Below, one piece after another: positions 36,001 to 43,537 of a DNA stretch of 64,000 nt. The notes beneath the pieces are model-generated. The model saw nothing but the letters and a program-made list of their open reading frames with translations, did no database searches and was not told the origin of the DNA. The stretch lies in the NCBI RefSeq assembly GCF_021412625.1, contig NZ_JAKCFI010000001.1:992001-1056000 (forward strand), given 5' to 3'. The stretch's first letter is position 1. Every line of letters starts with the position of its first letter. This DNA comes from Myxococcus stipitatus. GTDB taxonomy: Bacteria; Myxococcota; Myxococcia; Myxococcales; Myxococcaceae. Both the position numbers and the translations under genes were made by a program.

Positions 36001-37954
36001 GGCGACGGCTACTCAGACGCACGCCTTCCGTGGCCCGGTCAACTACGACGAGACCGCGGAGTCCTCCGACACGGAGACGGCCTCGACGGTGTACTCGCCG
36101 TGGACCTCGTCGCTCGACTACTACGAGCCGGTGTGGAAGACGGATGGCCAGTACTGGCACGCGTCCAACGACGCCTTCACCATCGACAAGCGCCTGACCT
36201 CGCCCATCTTCAACCCGGTGCCGGGCCAGGACTTCGTCCTCTCCTTCGACCACCGTCACAGCTTCGAGGCGGACATCGTCGATGGTGTGATGACCTACTT
36301 CGACGGCGGCTTCATCGAGGTCTCCGTCAATGAAGGGGCGTGGACCGACGCCGCGGCGCTGACGTGGGGCACGGGCACGACGCTGACCAAGACGGCGCTG
36401 CCGCTGCTCGACTCCGGGACGCCGTACCTCGGCGGCCGCAGGGTCTTTGGCAAGCTGAGCGCCGGGTATCCCGCGTTCGTCCCGGTGAGCATCAACTTCG
36501 GCAAGATCTTCGGGAACTACAAGAACGTGCGGATCCGCTTCCGCATGGCTTCGGATGGTGGTGTCGGCGCCTACGGTTGGGACATCGACAACATCAAGGT
36601 CACGGGCATCTCCAACAAGGCGTTCAGCTCTCGCGTCGCGGAGACATTCACGGGTGAAGGCACGGCTCCGGCCTGCAACGTCCCGCCGATCGCCATCGCG
36701 GGTGAGGCCATCGTCGTCGACGAGTTCACCGCGGACGAGTACGGCGAGCTGACCCCGACGGTCATCACGCTGAACGGTGGCGGCAGCGTGGATCCGGATG
36801 GTACGGGCCCGCTGACCTACAGCTGGAAGCAGGTGCACGGTCCGACCGTGACCCTGACGGGCGCGAACACGGCGAACCCCAGCTTCACGGCGAACGTTCC
36901 CGCGACCACCATCTTCACCTTCCGCCTGGTGGTGAGCGATGGCGTGTCGTCGAGCCTCCCGAAGGATGTCCAGGTCCAGGTGGTCAACATCAACCGGATT
37001 CCGACGGCGCTGGCCCGCGTGCAGGGCAACGGTCCCACGACCGTGAATGAGCGTTCGGGCACTATCACCCTCGACGGCACGGGTTCCACGGATCCGGACG
37101 GCGAGGCGCTCAACTACGAGTGGGAGCAGCTGGATGGGCCGGAGGTGGAGATGGACGACTTCACCAGCGCCACGCCGACGTTCGAGATCCCCGAGGTCAC
37201 GGAGGATACGGACCTGGTCTTCGCCCTCTGGGTGAATGACAACAAGGAGTGGGGCATCGAGTCCTACATCGTCATCACCGTGAAGAACGTGGATCGCGGC
37301 CCGACGGCCTCCGCGGGTGAGAACCAGCGGGTGACCCCGGGCAGCACGGTGACGCTGGCCGGCGAGGGCATCGACGAGGACGGTGACGACGTCACCTACG
37401 CCTGGACGCAGACCTCCGGCACGCCGGTGACGCTGACGGGCGCCGACACGGCCACTCCGACGTTCACCGCTCCGACGGTGACCGGCTCCGTGGACCTGGT
37501 GTTCAGCCTGGTGGTCACGGCGGGTGGCGTGTCCTCCGAGGCGAGCACCGTGACGGTCACGGTGGCGCGCGACAACCACAAGCCGACGGTGAACGTCGCG
37601 GGCGCCTACACGGTGCACGAGGGCGCGAACGTGAAGCTGGTGGCCACGGCGGTCGACGAGGACGGCGATGAGCTCACGTACAAGTGGGTCCAGGTCGCGG
37701 GCCAGGCGATCACCCTGTCCGACACGACGTCGTCGGAGCTGAAATTCACCGCTCCGGACGTCGACTCCGAGTCGACGCTGCTGTTCCGCGTCCGGGTGAG
37801 CGACGGCATCGACACCTCCGACGCGGTCGAGGTGGCGGTCACGGTTCGCAACCTGCCGGAGCAGAGCTGCAGCGCGGCGGGCAGCGGCGCCTCTGGCGCG
37901 GTCATCCCGGCGCTCATGATGCTGAGCCTGATGCTGCGCCGTCGTCGCAAGTAA
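33023..37954 (+). CDS. M36 (fungalysin) metalloprotease with PA, PKD repeats and MYXO-CTERM
   Basis: The 1643-residue protein has a signal peptide (MKRLWMGTASAVLAVLMW, cleavage near QGHAKA), an FTP propeptide (about residues 80-250), an M36 catalytic domain with zinc site H657-E-W-G-H661 and E684 in MGEGWGDFH, and a PA domain (about 530-640, PFTGKIALIERGSCSFAFKV) inserted just before the zinc motif. About four PKD-like repeats follow (1246-1612, each with D-x-D-G and Y-x-W-x-Q). The tail QSCSAAGSGASG, hydrophobic ALMMLSLML, then RRRRK matches a MYXO-CTERM sorting signal, so surface anchoring by myxosortase is expected. AAAGGGG precedes the ATG. A strong terminator follows. Confidence 0.93.
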   Translation: MKRLWMGTASAVLAVLMWSPQGHAKAGGVDAFLLAPANRPLSNAAANASQRGLRINSIEGRVGVPTFVFSERALNQAGSQKAVRAPTRASANTAAREHLRGVADIYRLNGAEVDGAELRNVHLPKDNSGAVIASYGRRVNGIEVFRSEVKVVMDARQELVAISGYLQPRNADDEKNALPSAFTLSAPQAISKAVQELTGASFDSRALTPVGTQGDYSKFSVDSRLVTGAHAFGDATRAKKVLFPLPDGLVPAYYVEVSAGPANNPEASYKAYVISARDGSMLFKHDLVNSESFTYRVWADPVSFIPHDGPQGTGATPHPTGTNDGYQAPLNVPSSLVTLQNLPFGRNDPWLPANATTTTGNNVDAYADLGGADGYQEGIDLRAPLTDAETRTFGHSFDVTKAPDADINQKYAAVVNLFYVNNFLHDWYYDAGFDEASGNAQATNYGRGGLEGDPIRAEAQDFGGRNNANMSTPADGARPRMQQYIFDGPTELTVSSPTPIAGLYDIGSAGFGPKGFDVQGEFAVPPQGANAAQTTAYRIGCADANGTNPYVGIKPFTGKIALIERGSCSFAFKVYNAQQAGAIGVIITNTASGTFGGMAASTDPDTNKAITIPSVMVRYADGNKFRDALTTAPVQGSLYRNLADDRDGTLDNDIIAHEWGHYISNRLIGNASGLTNIQGRSMGEGWGDFHALLMMVRADDINVPSNANWNGVYGMAGYTQSDGRKNNGYYWGIRRVPYTTDMTKNGLTLKHIQTGTHLPDHPVAYGEEGLDNAEVHSAGEVWATMLWECYASLLRDHPFAEAQDRMKRYLVAAYKATPSQPTFLEARDAVLAAAASNDPADYQRFLAAFARRGAGFGAKVPDRESFDLIGVVESYQAGNTLEVVSVKVDDTVTGCDKDGVLDAGETGRLLVTVRNVGGAALSGFSATAAFNGSSAGVEASFESGNTIAFPAIGRGELVTASIPVTLTQAPTPANALATLGVDVTFPYNLANGSATATQTHAFRGPVNYDETAESSDTETASTVYSPWTSSLDYYEPVWKTDGQYWHASNDAFTIDKRLTSPIFNPVPGQDFVLSFDHRHSFEADIVDGVMTYFDGGFIEVSVNEGAWTDAAALTWGTGTTLTKTALPLLDSGTPYLGGRRVFGKLSAGYPAFVPVSINFGKIFGNYKNVRIRFRMASDGGVGAYGWDIDNIKVTGISNKAFSSRVAETFTGEGTAPACNVPPIAIAGEAIVVDEFTADEYGELTPTVITLNGGGSVDPDGTGPLTYSWKQVHGPTVTLTGANTANPSFTANVPATTIFTFRLVVSDGVSSSLPKDVQVQVVNINRIPTALARVQGNGPTTVNERSGTITLDGTGSTDPDGEALNYEWEQLDGPEVEMDDFTSATPTFEIPEVTEDTDLVFALWVNDNKEWGIESYIVITVKNVDRGPTASAGENQRVTPGSTVTLAGEGIDEDGDDVTYAWTQTSGTPVTLTGADTATPTFTAPTVTGSVDLVFSLVVTAGGVSSEASTVTVTVARDNHKPTVNVAGAYTVHEGANVKLVATAVDEDGDELTYKWVQVAGQAITLSDTTSSELKFTAPDVDSESTLLFRVRVSDGIDTSDAVEVAVTVRNLPEQSCSAAGSGASGAVIPALMMLSLMLRRRRK

Positions 37955-37996
37955 TCGAGGTGGCGGTCTCGGAATGAGGCCGGCACGATGAACGAG

Positions 37997-38040
37997 AGGG
38001 GCGGTCCCGGGAGGTCTCCGGGGCCGCCCCTTGTTCTTGT
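37997..38040 (+). terminator. Rho-independent terminator of the M36 gene
   Basis: AGGGGCGG (37997-38004) pairs with CCGCCCCT (38024-38031), 8 bp with a GC-rich loop, followed by a T-rich tail (TTGTTCTTGT, 38031-38040). It lies about 40 bp after the stop. This is the best terminator in the window. Confidence 0.8.
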
Positions 38041-38092
38041 AGGGCACCGCGAGGCGTACGGCGGTGTCTCATCCATGGAAGGGGTGCACGGG

Positions 38093-38452
38093 ATGGTGGC
38101 GAACGTGATGCGGATGGTGCGTGGTGCGTGGTGGACGGCCGGCCTCGTGGGGGCCCTGGCGCTGGTGGCGTGCCGTGGGACGTCGGACGAGGTGAAGCGC
38201 GACGCGGCGCTCCCCACGGCGGAGACCTCCTCGCGAGCCGAGCAAGGTGCGGATGAGGGCGCGAGCGGTCCGGAGGCGGGGACTCCCGTGGAGCAGCTCC
38301 CGTCCCGTTCGGTGGGACTCGAGGACGCGGGAGGCGCCGCGCGGTGTCCTCAGGGGCAATACCGGTGCTGCGACGGGAGCTGCTCCGAGCACAAGGGGTG
38401 CCCGGGCATCGCGTGCGATCCGCGCCCATCGCCTCCCTCGTTCAGGGAGTGA
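38093..38452 (+). CDS. Small Cys-rich lipoprotein, unknown function
   Basis: The 119-residue product has a lipoprotein signal (WWTAGLVGALALVAC, Cys near residue 27), an Ala/Glu/Ser-rich spacer and a compact C-terminal Cys-rich segment (residues about 84-108) with CPQGQYRCCDGSCSEHKGCPGIAC, seven cysteines in about 25 residues, likely disulfide-bonded. I do not recognise the family. GGAAGGGG lies about 8 nt before the ATG at 38093; an ATG six codons earlier is an alternative. It follows the terminator of the M36 gene and so probably has its own promoter. Confidence 0.6.
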   Translation: MVANVMRMVRGAWWTAGLVGALALVACRGTSDEVKRDAALPTAETSSRAEQGADEGASGPEAGTPVEQLPSRSVGLEDAGGAARCPQGQYRCCDGSCSEHKGCPGIACDPRPSPPSFRE

Positions 38453-38618
38453 CTCGGAGGCGCGGCGGCTCAGTGCTGTCTCACGGCCCCCCGTCGGCGC
38501 AGTCGCAGCGCACAGCTTTCCCGCGGGCCTGCGTGACGTCGCCACGCCGCAGGTTCATGCCCGAGAAGGATTGGCCGTATTCGAATCCAGCCGGACCGTT
38601 GGATTCAACGATGTCGCC

Positions 38619-39155
38619 TCACCGTCTCCGGAATTCGAAGCGTCCCAACCGGTAGGCGAGGTCGCCGGGATCCTCACGCGAGAAATCCCTGACTCCAATC
38701 GTAGCCTCGATGCAGTCTGGACCCTCGTCGGCTCGAACCAGTAGACGCACGTACTTCCCGTACGCGAATCCAGGATTGACCTGCATAAGGTCATCCGTTG
38801 TGGGGGGAGGGAGCCCGGTGTCTGCGATATCAAACCCGAGCTGTTCTCCTGAACAGCTCAAGACATGGCGAACAGCGACCGATGCGCCTTCGGGAAGGCG
38901 ACGATCGACGACGAGGGCGGGATTGCCCTTCACGATGAGTAGTGCCGATATCTCGCGGCCATCATAAACAGGTCCGACGAGCACGATTCCATTCGACTCG
39001 CTCCAGTCCCGCGCTCCGGAGAGAGGGGCATCGGTGGCGCTTCGCGAAGTCGCACAGCCCGCGGCGAGCAAGAGAACGAGGTGAAGCGCACACCGTATCG
39101 TGACGACTCTACTGGAACCGCTGCCGTCACGAATTGCAGGAGAGTGTTCTGTCAT
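38619..39155 (-). CDS. Hypothetical lipoprotein
   Basis: The 178-residue protein has a lipobox (LVLLLAAGC, Cys near residue 34) and a short beta-rich domain without a recognised family; visible segments include VGPVYDGREISALLIVKGNPALVV and GKYVRLLVRADEGPDCIEATIGV. A GTG about 17 codons in (starting VVTIRCALHL) would give a more standard signal peptide. This stretch (about 38470-39240) has clearly lower GC and less biased third codon positions than its neighbours, a sign of recent acquisition or relaxed selection. The 166 bp before it (38453-38618) hold no feature I can support. Confidence 0.6.
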   Translation of the reverse strand: MTEHSPAIRDGSGSSRVVTIRCALHLVLLLAAGCATSRSATDAPLSGARDWSESNGIVLVGPVYDGREISALLIVKGNPALVVDRRLPEGASVAVRHVLSCSGEQLGFDIADTGLPPPTTDDLMQVNPGFAYGKYVRLLVRADEGPDCIEATIGVRDFSREDPGDLAYRLGRFEFRRR

Positions 39156-39321
39156 CGGTCTGAAGCCCTCGCCTCCAGTTACCTGAGAGACCCTAGCGGC
39201 CCGTCATGAGCGGAGCCGCAGCGGGGACGATGATGTGCGTCAAAGGCGGTGCTCCTCGAAGAGAGTTTCCGCCGGCAGGCACATGCGCGGCGCTCAGGCA
39301 TCCTTGTTAGCCGCCGCGAGC

Positions 39322-40089
39322 TCACGGCCCGCCAGGTCCGCCCTCGCGAGGTCCGCGGTTCCGACCTCCGCCACCGCCGCGCTGCTCGTCGCGGCGCATC
39401 TCCTGGTACTTGGCCTGCTGAGCCTCGTCGAGGATCGCCTTCATCGCCTGGTCCGTCTCCTGGCGCTGCGTGCGCAGGGCCTGGCGCATCTCGCGAGGGT
39501 CCTTGGTCCCCGCGCGCACCTGCTCGAACAGGGCGTTGCGGGACGTCTCCTCTGCCTCCATGCGGCGCGTGAGCTCGGCCTCCTGGGAGTAGCTGAGCTT
39601 CGCCTCGGTCACGAACTTCTTCACCCGCTCGGCGCGCTGGGCCTGGGAGCGCACCTGCGCTTGCATCCACTCCTCCTGCCGGGCCTGGAACTGCTCGGAG
39701 CGCATCTCCTCCTGCACCGAGCGCATCGCGTCCTTCAGCACCTCCCGGCCCCCCGCCGAGCCGAGCGTCTCGCCCACCATCAGCCCACGCACCTCCTCGC
39801 GCAGCTGCTGCACCTCGGCGGCCAGCGTGGGCGGTGCGCCACCTGCCGCCTCGACTCCACCGCCCCCGGGGCGCTTCTCCAGCTCCATCAGCCGGCGCGA
39901 CAGGCTCAGCGTCGTGTCCTCCAGCGCCTGCAGGCGCCGCTCGACGCCCTCCAGGTTCGCGGGGGCCGCGGCCACGGGCTCGGGACGCTCGGTGGGGGAG
40001 GGCGCCTCCGCGCGACCGGGGCCCCAGAAGGACACCGCGAGCGCGGCCGAGGCGAGGACGAAGGCTGCGGGACCGAGGAGCTTGTTCAT
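39322..40089 (-). CDS. Periplasmic coiled-coil protein
   Basis: The 255-residue product has a signal or anchor segment (KLLGPAAFVLASAALAVSFWG), a Pro-rich spacer and heptad-rich helices (residues about 45-75 and 88-225: NLEGVERRLQALEDTTLSLSRRLMELE, TLAAEVQQLREEVRG, QARQEEWMQAQVRSQAQRAERVKKF). The C-terminal helix with MRRDEQ and the metal-sensor-like pattern of short helices recall Spy/CpxP-type periplasmic chaperones, but the family's LTxxQ signature is not present. The tail is Gly/Arg-rich. I do not assign a function. It stands alone on this strand between two small genes. Confidence 0.6.
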   Translation of the reverse strand: MNKLLGPAAFVLASAALAVSFWGPGRAEAPSPTERPEPVAAAPANLEGVERRLQALEDTTLSLSRRLMELEKRPGGGGVEAAGGAPPTLAAEVQQLREEVRGLMVGETLGSAGGREVLKDAMRSVQEEMRSEQFQARQEEWMQAQVRSQAQRAERVKKFVTEAKLSYSQEAELTRRMEAEETSRNALFEQVRAGTKDPREMRQALRTQRQETDQAMKAILDEAQQAKYQEMRRDEQRGGGGGRNRGPREGGPGGP

Positions 40090-40210
40090 GACGTCTCCGA
40101 CGAAAGCTGGGACGTCCTATTCCATACCCCGTCGGTCCACCGGCCTCCACCGCGCCGTGGGGGCCAGGGGGCGCGCGGACGACTCCCGCCTCGCCCCCCG
40201 GCGGGGGACT

Positions 40211-40414
40211 TCAGTGCTGCCCAGCGGGAGGCGTCGGCTCGTCCATGTCGATGGGCCCCTGTCCGGGCCCCAGCGGCAGGGCGCACTCGTCGCACATCCA
40301 GAAGCGGACGATCATCCCGTTGTCGCCGGTGGAGACATAGGTGGAGCCCACCACGTCGCCTCCCTCGGTCTTCTTGCAGGAAATGCAGGTATGCGGCTGC
40401 TTGCTCTGGCTCAT
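40211..40414 (-). CDS. Small zinc-ribbon-like protein
   Basis: The 67-residue product begins MSQSKQPHTCISCKKTEGGD and has two CxxC pairs (HTCISCKK and WMCDECALP) about 32 residues apart, the signature of a small zinc ribbon. Between them lies a beta-hairpin-like stretch (STYVSTGDNGMIVRFW). The tail is acidic and Pro-rich. The family is unrecognised. I chose the ATG at 40414 because an in-frame start 14 codons earlier adds an unrelated basic stretch; ribosome-site support is weak for both. Confidence 0.55.
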   Translation of the reverse strand: MSQSKQPHTCISCKKTEGGDVVGSTYVSTGDNGMIVRFWMCDECALPLGPGQGPIDMDEPTPPAGQH

Positions 40415-40517
40415 CCGGGGCCTCGGGGTGTGGAAGCGAAACGGACCGGCACCCACGTGGATGCCGGTCCGGAAGAGACTACTTCAGTCGAACCTGCGCG
40501 CGACCAGCGGCCATCCC

Positions 40518-41960
40518 TCAGCCGATGGCCATCTGATAGCCACCGTTCGGGTTGGACCGGAGGAAGTGCTTCATCTGCTCCGGGGTGATGGTCTTCACGT
40601 TGGCGTCGGCCGGGTCGCGGACGATGAAGTTGCCCTTGGAGTCCATGCCCGCCACCGTCACGTAGTGGCCGGAGGTGCGGCCCTCGTTCTGGTGCGGCGG
40701 CATGGCGTGGTAGTCGCCGTTGGCCACCACCAGCTTGCCCTGCTTGAGCTGGTCGGCGATCCACTCCACGTTGGCGCCAGGGCCCTTGGTGACGCAGTTC
40801 TTGCCCATCGCCTTCGCCATCTGCGCGATGCCGTTGACGCCCGTGCCGTTGGAGCCCGTGCCGCCAATCTTGCCCAGGTGGTTGATGAGCTGCGCGTCGT
40901 TCATGTCCTTGCCGTAACCGAACGCGCGGGCGATCTGCGCCATGGACGTGGGGCCGCAGTTGGCCGGCCCGTTGGTGTAGCCACCGGACTTGCCCGCCGG
41001 GTTGTACTGGCTGATCTGCGGGACCTTGCTCGGGTCCACCCGACCGCCGTCCGTGACGGGCGTCGCGCCCTCGGTGCCCTGCGTGCCACCGGGCTTGGCG
41101 CCCGGGTTCAGGTCGACCGGCGGCTTGTTCGTGCCCGGCGTGTACGAGCTCTGGTCCTTGCCCGGAACGCCCGGCAGCTTGAGGCTGTCACCGGCCAGGA
41201 TGAGGTTCGGGTCGGTGATCTTCGGGTTCAGCTGGCGGATCTGGTTGATGACGTCCCAGTGCGAGCCCTCCATGCCCTGGCTCTTGAGCTTGGAGGCGAT
41301 GCCCCACAGCGTGTCGCCCTTCTTGATCTGATAGTCGCTGCCGCTCACCGGCGTGCGCGGATCCCCACCGGGCGTGCTCTTGCCCGGCGCCAGCCCCGGC
41401 TTCTCGCCGCCCGGGTTCACCGTGGTGTCGGGGACGTTGGCCGTCGTCCCGCTCGGCGTCTTGCCTCCCGGGAACAGGCGGTTCATGTGGTTCTGGATCT
41501 TGTTCTGGTAGTCGTAGCCGCGAGCGTCGTTCATCGCGCCCGCGCCCCGGTGCCACTCGCGCGCGGCGGCCAGGCCACTGCCGTGCTTCTTCGTCAGGTC
41601 GCCAATCGTCTTGGCGAGGAACTCCATCTGCTTCTCGGGCGGAATCGTCTTCGCGTTGGCGCCGCGGCCCACCTGCATGCCGGACCACTTCTCGAACGAC
41701 GGCAGCAGGCCGTTGTCGTCCAGGCCGATGAGGCCGTGGCCCGTCCCGTCCGCGTGTACGCCGTGGTTCTTGAACGAGGACTCCTGCGCGACGATGCCCG
41801 CGAGCACCTTCGGATCCGCGCCGTACTTCTGCGCGTACTTCTCGATGTACGGCCAGAGCTGCTGCAGGTTCAGCTGCGCGTCACGGCCCTGGGGCAGGCC
41901 CGAGGCCTGCGTGTTGTTCGCCGAATAGTTCTGCTGACGACCTTCAATGCGGGGGGACAT
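40518..41960 (-). CDS. Transglycosylase-LysM-C39-like peptidase protein
   Basis: The 480-residue protein has three enzymatic or binding parts: an SLT-type lysozyme domain (about residues 30-165, catalytic E60 in IVAQESSFKN), a LysM domain (about 209-262, YQIKKGDTLWGIASKL) and a C39-type cysteine peptidase-like domain (about 315-480) with C335 in GPANCGPTSM, H432 in SGHYVTVAG and D449 in VRDPAD. Long Gly/Pro/Thr linkers join them. There is no signal peptide (MSPRIEGRQQNYSANNTQAS), although two domains act on the cell wall. It could be an effector delivered by a contractile or other non-Sec route, or use an unseen pathway. GGAGAGCTC precedes the ATG. Confidence 0.8.
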   Translation of the reverse strand: MSPRIEGRQQNYSANNTQASGLPQGRDAQLNLQQLWPYIEKYAQKYGADPKVLAGIVAQESSFKNHGVHADGTGHGLIGLDDNGLLPSFEKWSGMQVGRGANAKTIPPEKQMEFLAKTIGDLTKKHGSGLAAAREWHRGAGAMNDARGYDYQNKIQNHMNRLFPGGKTPSGTTANVPDTTVNPGGEKPGLAPGKSTPGGDPRTPVSGSDYQIKKGDTLWGIASKLKSQGMEGSHWDVINQIRQLNPKITDPNLILAGDSLKLPGVPGKDQSSYTPGTNKPPVDLNPGAKPGGTQGTEGATPVTDGGRVDPSKVPQISQYNPAGKSGGYTNGPANCGPTSMAQIARAFGYGKDMNDAQLINHLGKIGGTGSNGTGVNGIAQMAKAMGKNCVTKGPGANVEWIADQLKQGKLVVANGDYHAMPPHQNEGRTSGHYVTVAGMDSKGNFIVRDPADANVKTITPEQMKHFLRSNPNGGYQMAIG

Positions 41961-42520
41961 GAGCTCTCCGCGATTGGAACCGGATGGAGGTAGGGGTGTG
42001 GGGACTGCCGATGTGGGGATTGTCGAAGCTTGAGAAAGGGAGTTGCCTGTCCCCTACACGATTGGGCGGGAATTGCTGGACTCTGCAAAGCCATGCGAAA
42101 ATTCCACGTGGCTCCAGAGGAGAGCCCCATGTCGTGGATGCGGCGCGCCAGTGTCTGTGCACGGGCGTCATGGCCTCGCTGAGAGAGTTTGCGCGGTGCG
42201 GCATCCCATCCGGTGCGGGGTGGATTCCCCGGGCGGGGCGCACTGTCGCAGGACTTCGTCCCAACGCACGTCAACACCGCCTCACCGGCGTGTGACGCTT
42301 CCGTCAAAGGCAGGCGTCGGCCTAATGGCCCCGCTGGCTTTTGCTGAAAGGCATTCGGAGGGTGCGGCGGCCCCCGCCACCGGGAGTTCAAGGCGGGCGG
42401 AGGGCGGGGCTCTCCGCGCCGGAGCCTGGGGCCTCGCGAGGGCCCCGGCGTCACGGCGAAAAGGTGCTCCCTGGTTGGAAAAGTCCCGGATGGACGGAAC
42501 GGGACTTCTCCAGGAGTGGA
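41961..42520. other. 560-bp gene-free stretch
   Basis: The first half is comparatively AT-rich and should contain the promoter of the transglycosylase-LysM-C39 gene, though I cannot place a consensus. A rightward reading frame across 42043-42534 has no domain, a poor start and Arg/Ala-rich random-like composition, so I do not call it. The only supported element is the nadE terminator at the right end. Confidence 0.5.
42477..42507 (-). terminator. Rho-independent terminator of the nadE operon
   Basis: AAGTCCCG (42481-42488) and CGGGACTT (42500-42507) form a perfect 8-bp stem with an 11-nt loop, 13 bp after the nadE stop. On the minus strand the stem runs into TTTTCC, a short T-run. It ends the seven-gene operon. 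Confidence 0.65.
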
Positions 42521-43516
42521 TCAACCCAGCTTGAAGGGGTCCAGCTCGGGGACCTTCTCGAGCAGCAGCGGGGGCGAGTGGAGGTAGGCGGTGCTGCGGC
42601 GCTTCTGGTCGATGTCGTCGTAGACGCGCTGCACCTGCGTGGGCGTCAGGCCCATGACGCGCGCGGCCTCGTCCGTGGGCACGCCGTGGTTCTTGGCCCA
42701 CATGAGCAGGTCGAGCTGCGAGTAGTGCACGGAGAAATAGAAGTCCTCCTGCGACTGCGGGAGGCTGAAGGTGTCCGTGGTGGGCTCGCCGCTGGTGATC
42801 TCCTCGATGACGCCCAGGTGCTTGGCCAGCTTGTAGGTCTGCGTCTTGTAGAGGCCGGCGATGGGCTTCACGTCCGCGGCGCCGTCGCCCAGCTTCACGA
42901 AGAAGCCCTGGTCGTACTCGAGCCGGTTGGGCGTGCCCGCCACCGCGAAGTTCAGGCGGTCCGCGTGGAAGTAGTCCATCATCTTCCGCGTGCGCTGCTT
43001 GAAGTTCGTCGCGGCGACAATCTGCGTGTACGCCTGGGGCGGCAGCCGGAAGCGGCGCTCCTCGCCGTTCACCTGCACCACGACGTAGAAGAAGTTCACC
43101 GCGTCCGTGTTCAGCCGGTCGCCGTGCATGACGATCTTCCACTTCATGTCCGGGGTGAACTCCGGGAACACCGAACGCACCGCCTCGTCGCGCTGCCGGT
43201 AGCAGCCGGCGGCCTCGAGGATGGGGGCGATGTCGTGCAGCTGGTACTTGATGCCCAGCTTCTCGCAGAGCTTGCGCCCCAGCTGGGAGCTCCACCCGCT
43301 GGAGTCGCGCTCGGGCAGGAGGATGCCGAAGACGCGCTCGGGCCCCAGCGCCCGCACGGACAGCGCCGCGACGCACGCGGAGTCGATGCCGCCGGAGATG
43401 GCCACCACGATGCCGCGCTTCTTCAGCTTCTTCAGCACCGTCTCGCGAAGCCCCTCGGACAGCTCCGCGGCCTTCGCCTCCCAGTCCAGCTCCAACACCT
43501 GTTTGGAAAACGTCAT
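42521..43516 (-). CDS. nadE: NadE-like ammonia-dependent amide synthase
   Basis: The 331-residue protein has the NAD synthase core: the ATP pyrophosphatase loop ISGGIDSACVA (residues 41-46), the TNFKQRTRKMMDYFHADRLNFAVAGTPNRLEY block and GDGAADVKPIAGLYKTQTYKLAKHLG, the pattern of NadE. It lacks the N-terminal glutaminase domain of eukaryotic-type enzymes, so it uses ammonia. At 331 residues it is longer than the roughly 275 of E. coli NadE, with an insertion around residues 85-150. It is the last gene of the cassette, 21 bp after the AMP ligase, with AGAGGATT upstream. It may be the cell's NAD synthase or a paralogue recruited to amidate another acid. Confidence 0.75.
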   Translation of the reverse strand: MTFSKQVLELDWEAKAAELSEGLRETVLKKLKKRGIVVAISGGIDSACVAALSVRALGPERVFGILLPERDSSGWSSQLGRKLCEKLGIKYQLHDIAPILEAAGCYRQRDEAVRSVFPEFTPDMKWKIVMHGDRLNTDAVNFFYVVVQVNGEERRFRLPPQAYTQIVAATNFKQRTRKMMDYFHADRLNFAVAGTPNRLEYDQGFFVKLGDGAADVKPIAGLYKTQTYKLAKHLGVIEEITSGEPTTDTFSLPQSQEDFYFSVHYSQLDLLMWAKNHGVPTDEAARVMGLTPTQVQRVYDDIDQKRRSTAYLHSPPLLLEKVPELDPFKLG

Positions 43517-43537
43517 GGTGTGAATCCTCTCAATCCC

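Noticed and set aside
32933..38047. A 1700-codon leftward open frame opposite the M36 protease gene
   Set aside because: Long antisense frames are expected in very GC-rich coding DNA. Its Arg/Gly/His-rich translation has no domain, while the other strand encodes a full multi-domain protease.
42043..42534. A rightward 163-codon frame in the gap before nadE
   Set aside because: No ribosome site, no recognisable domain, and composition like non-coding GC-rich DNA.
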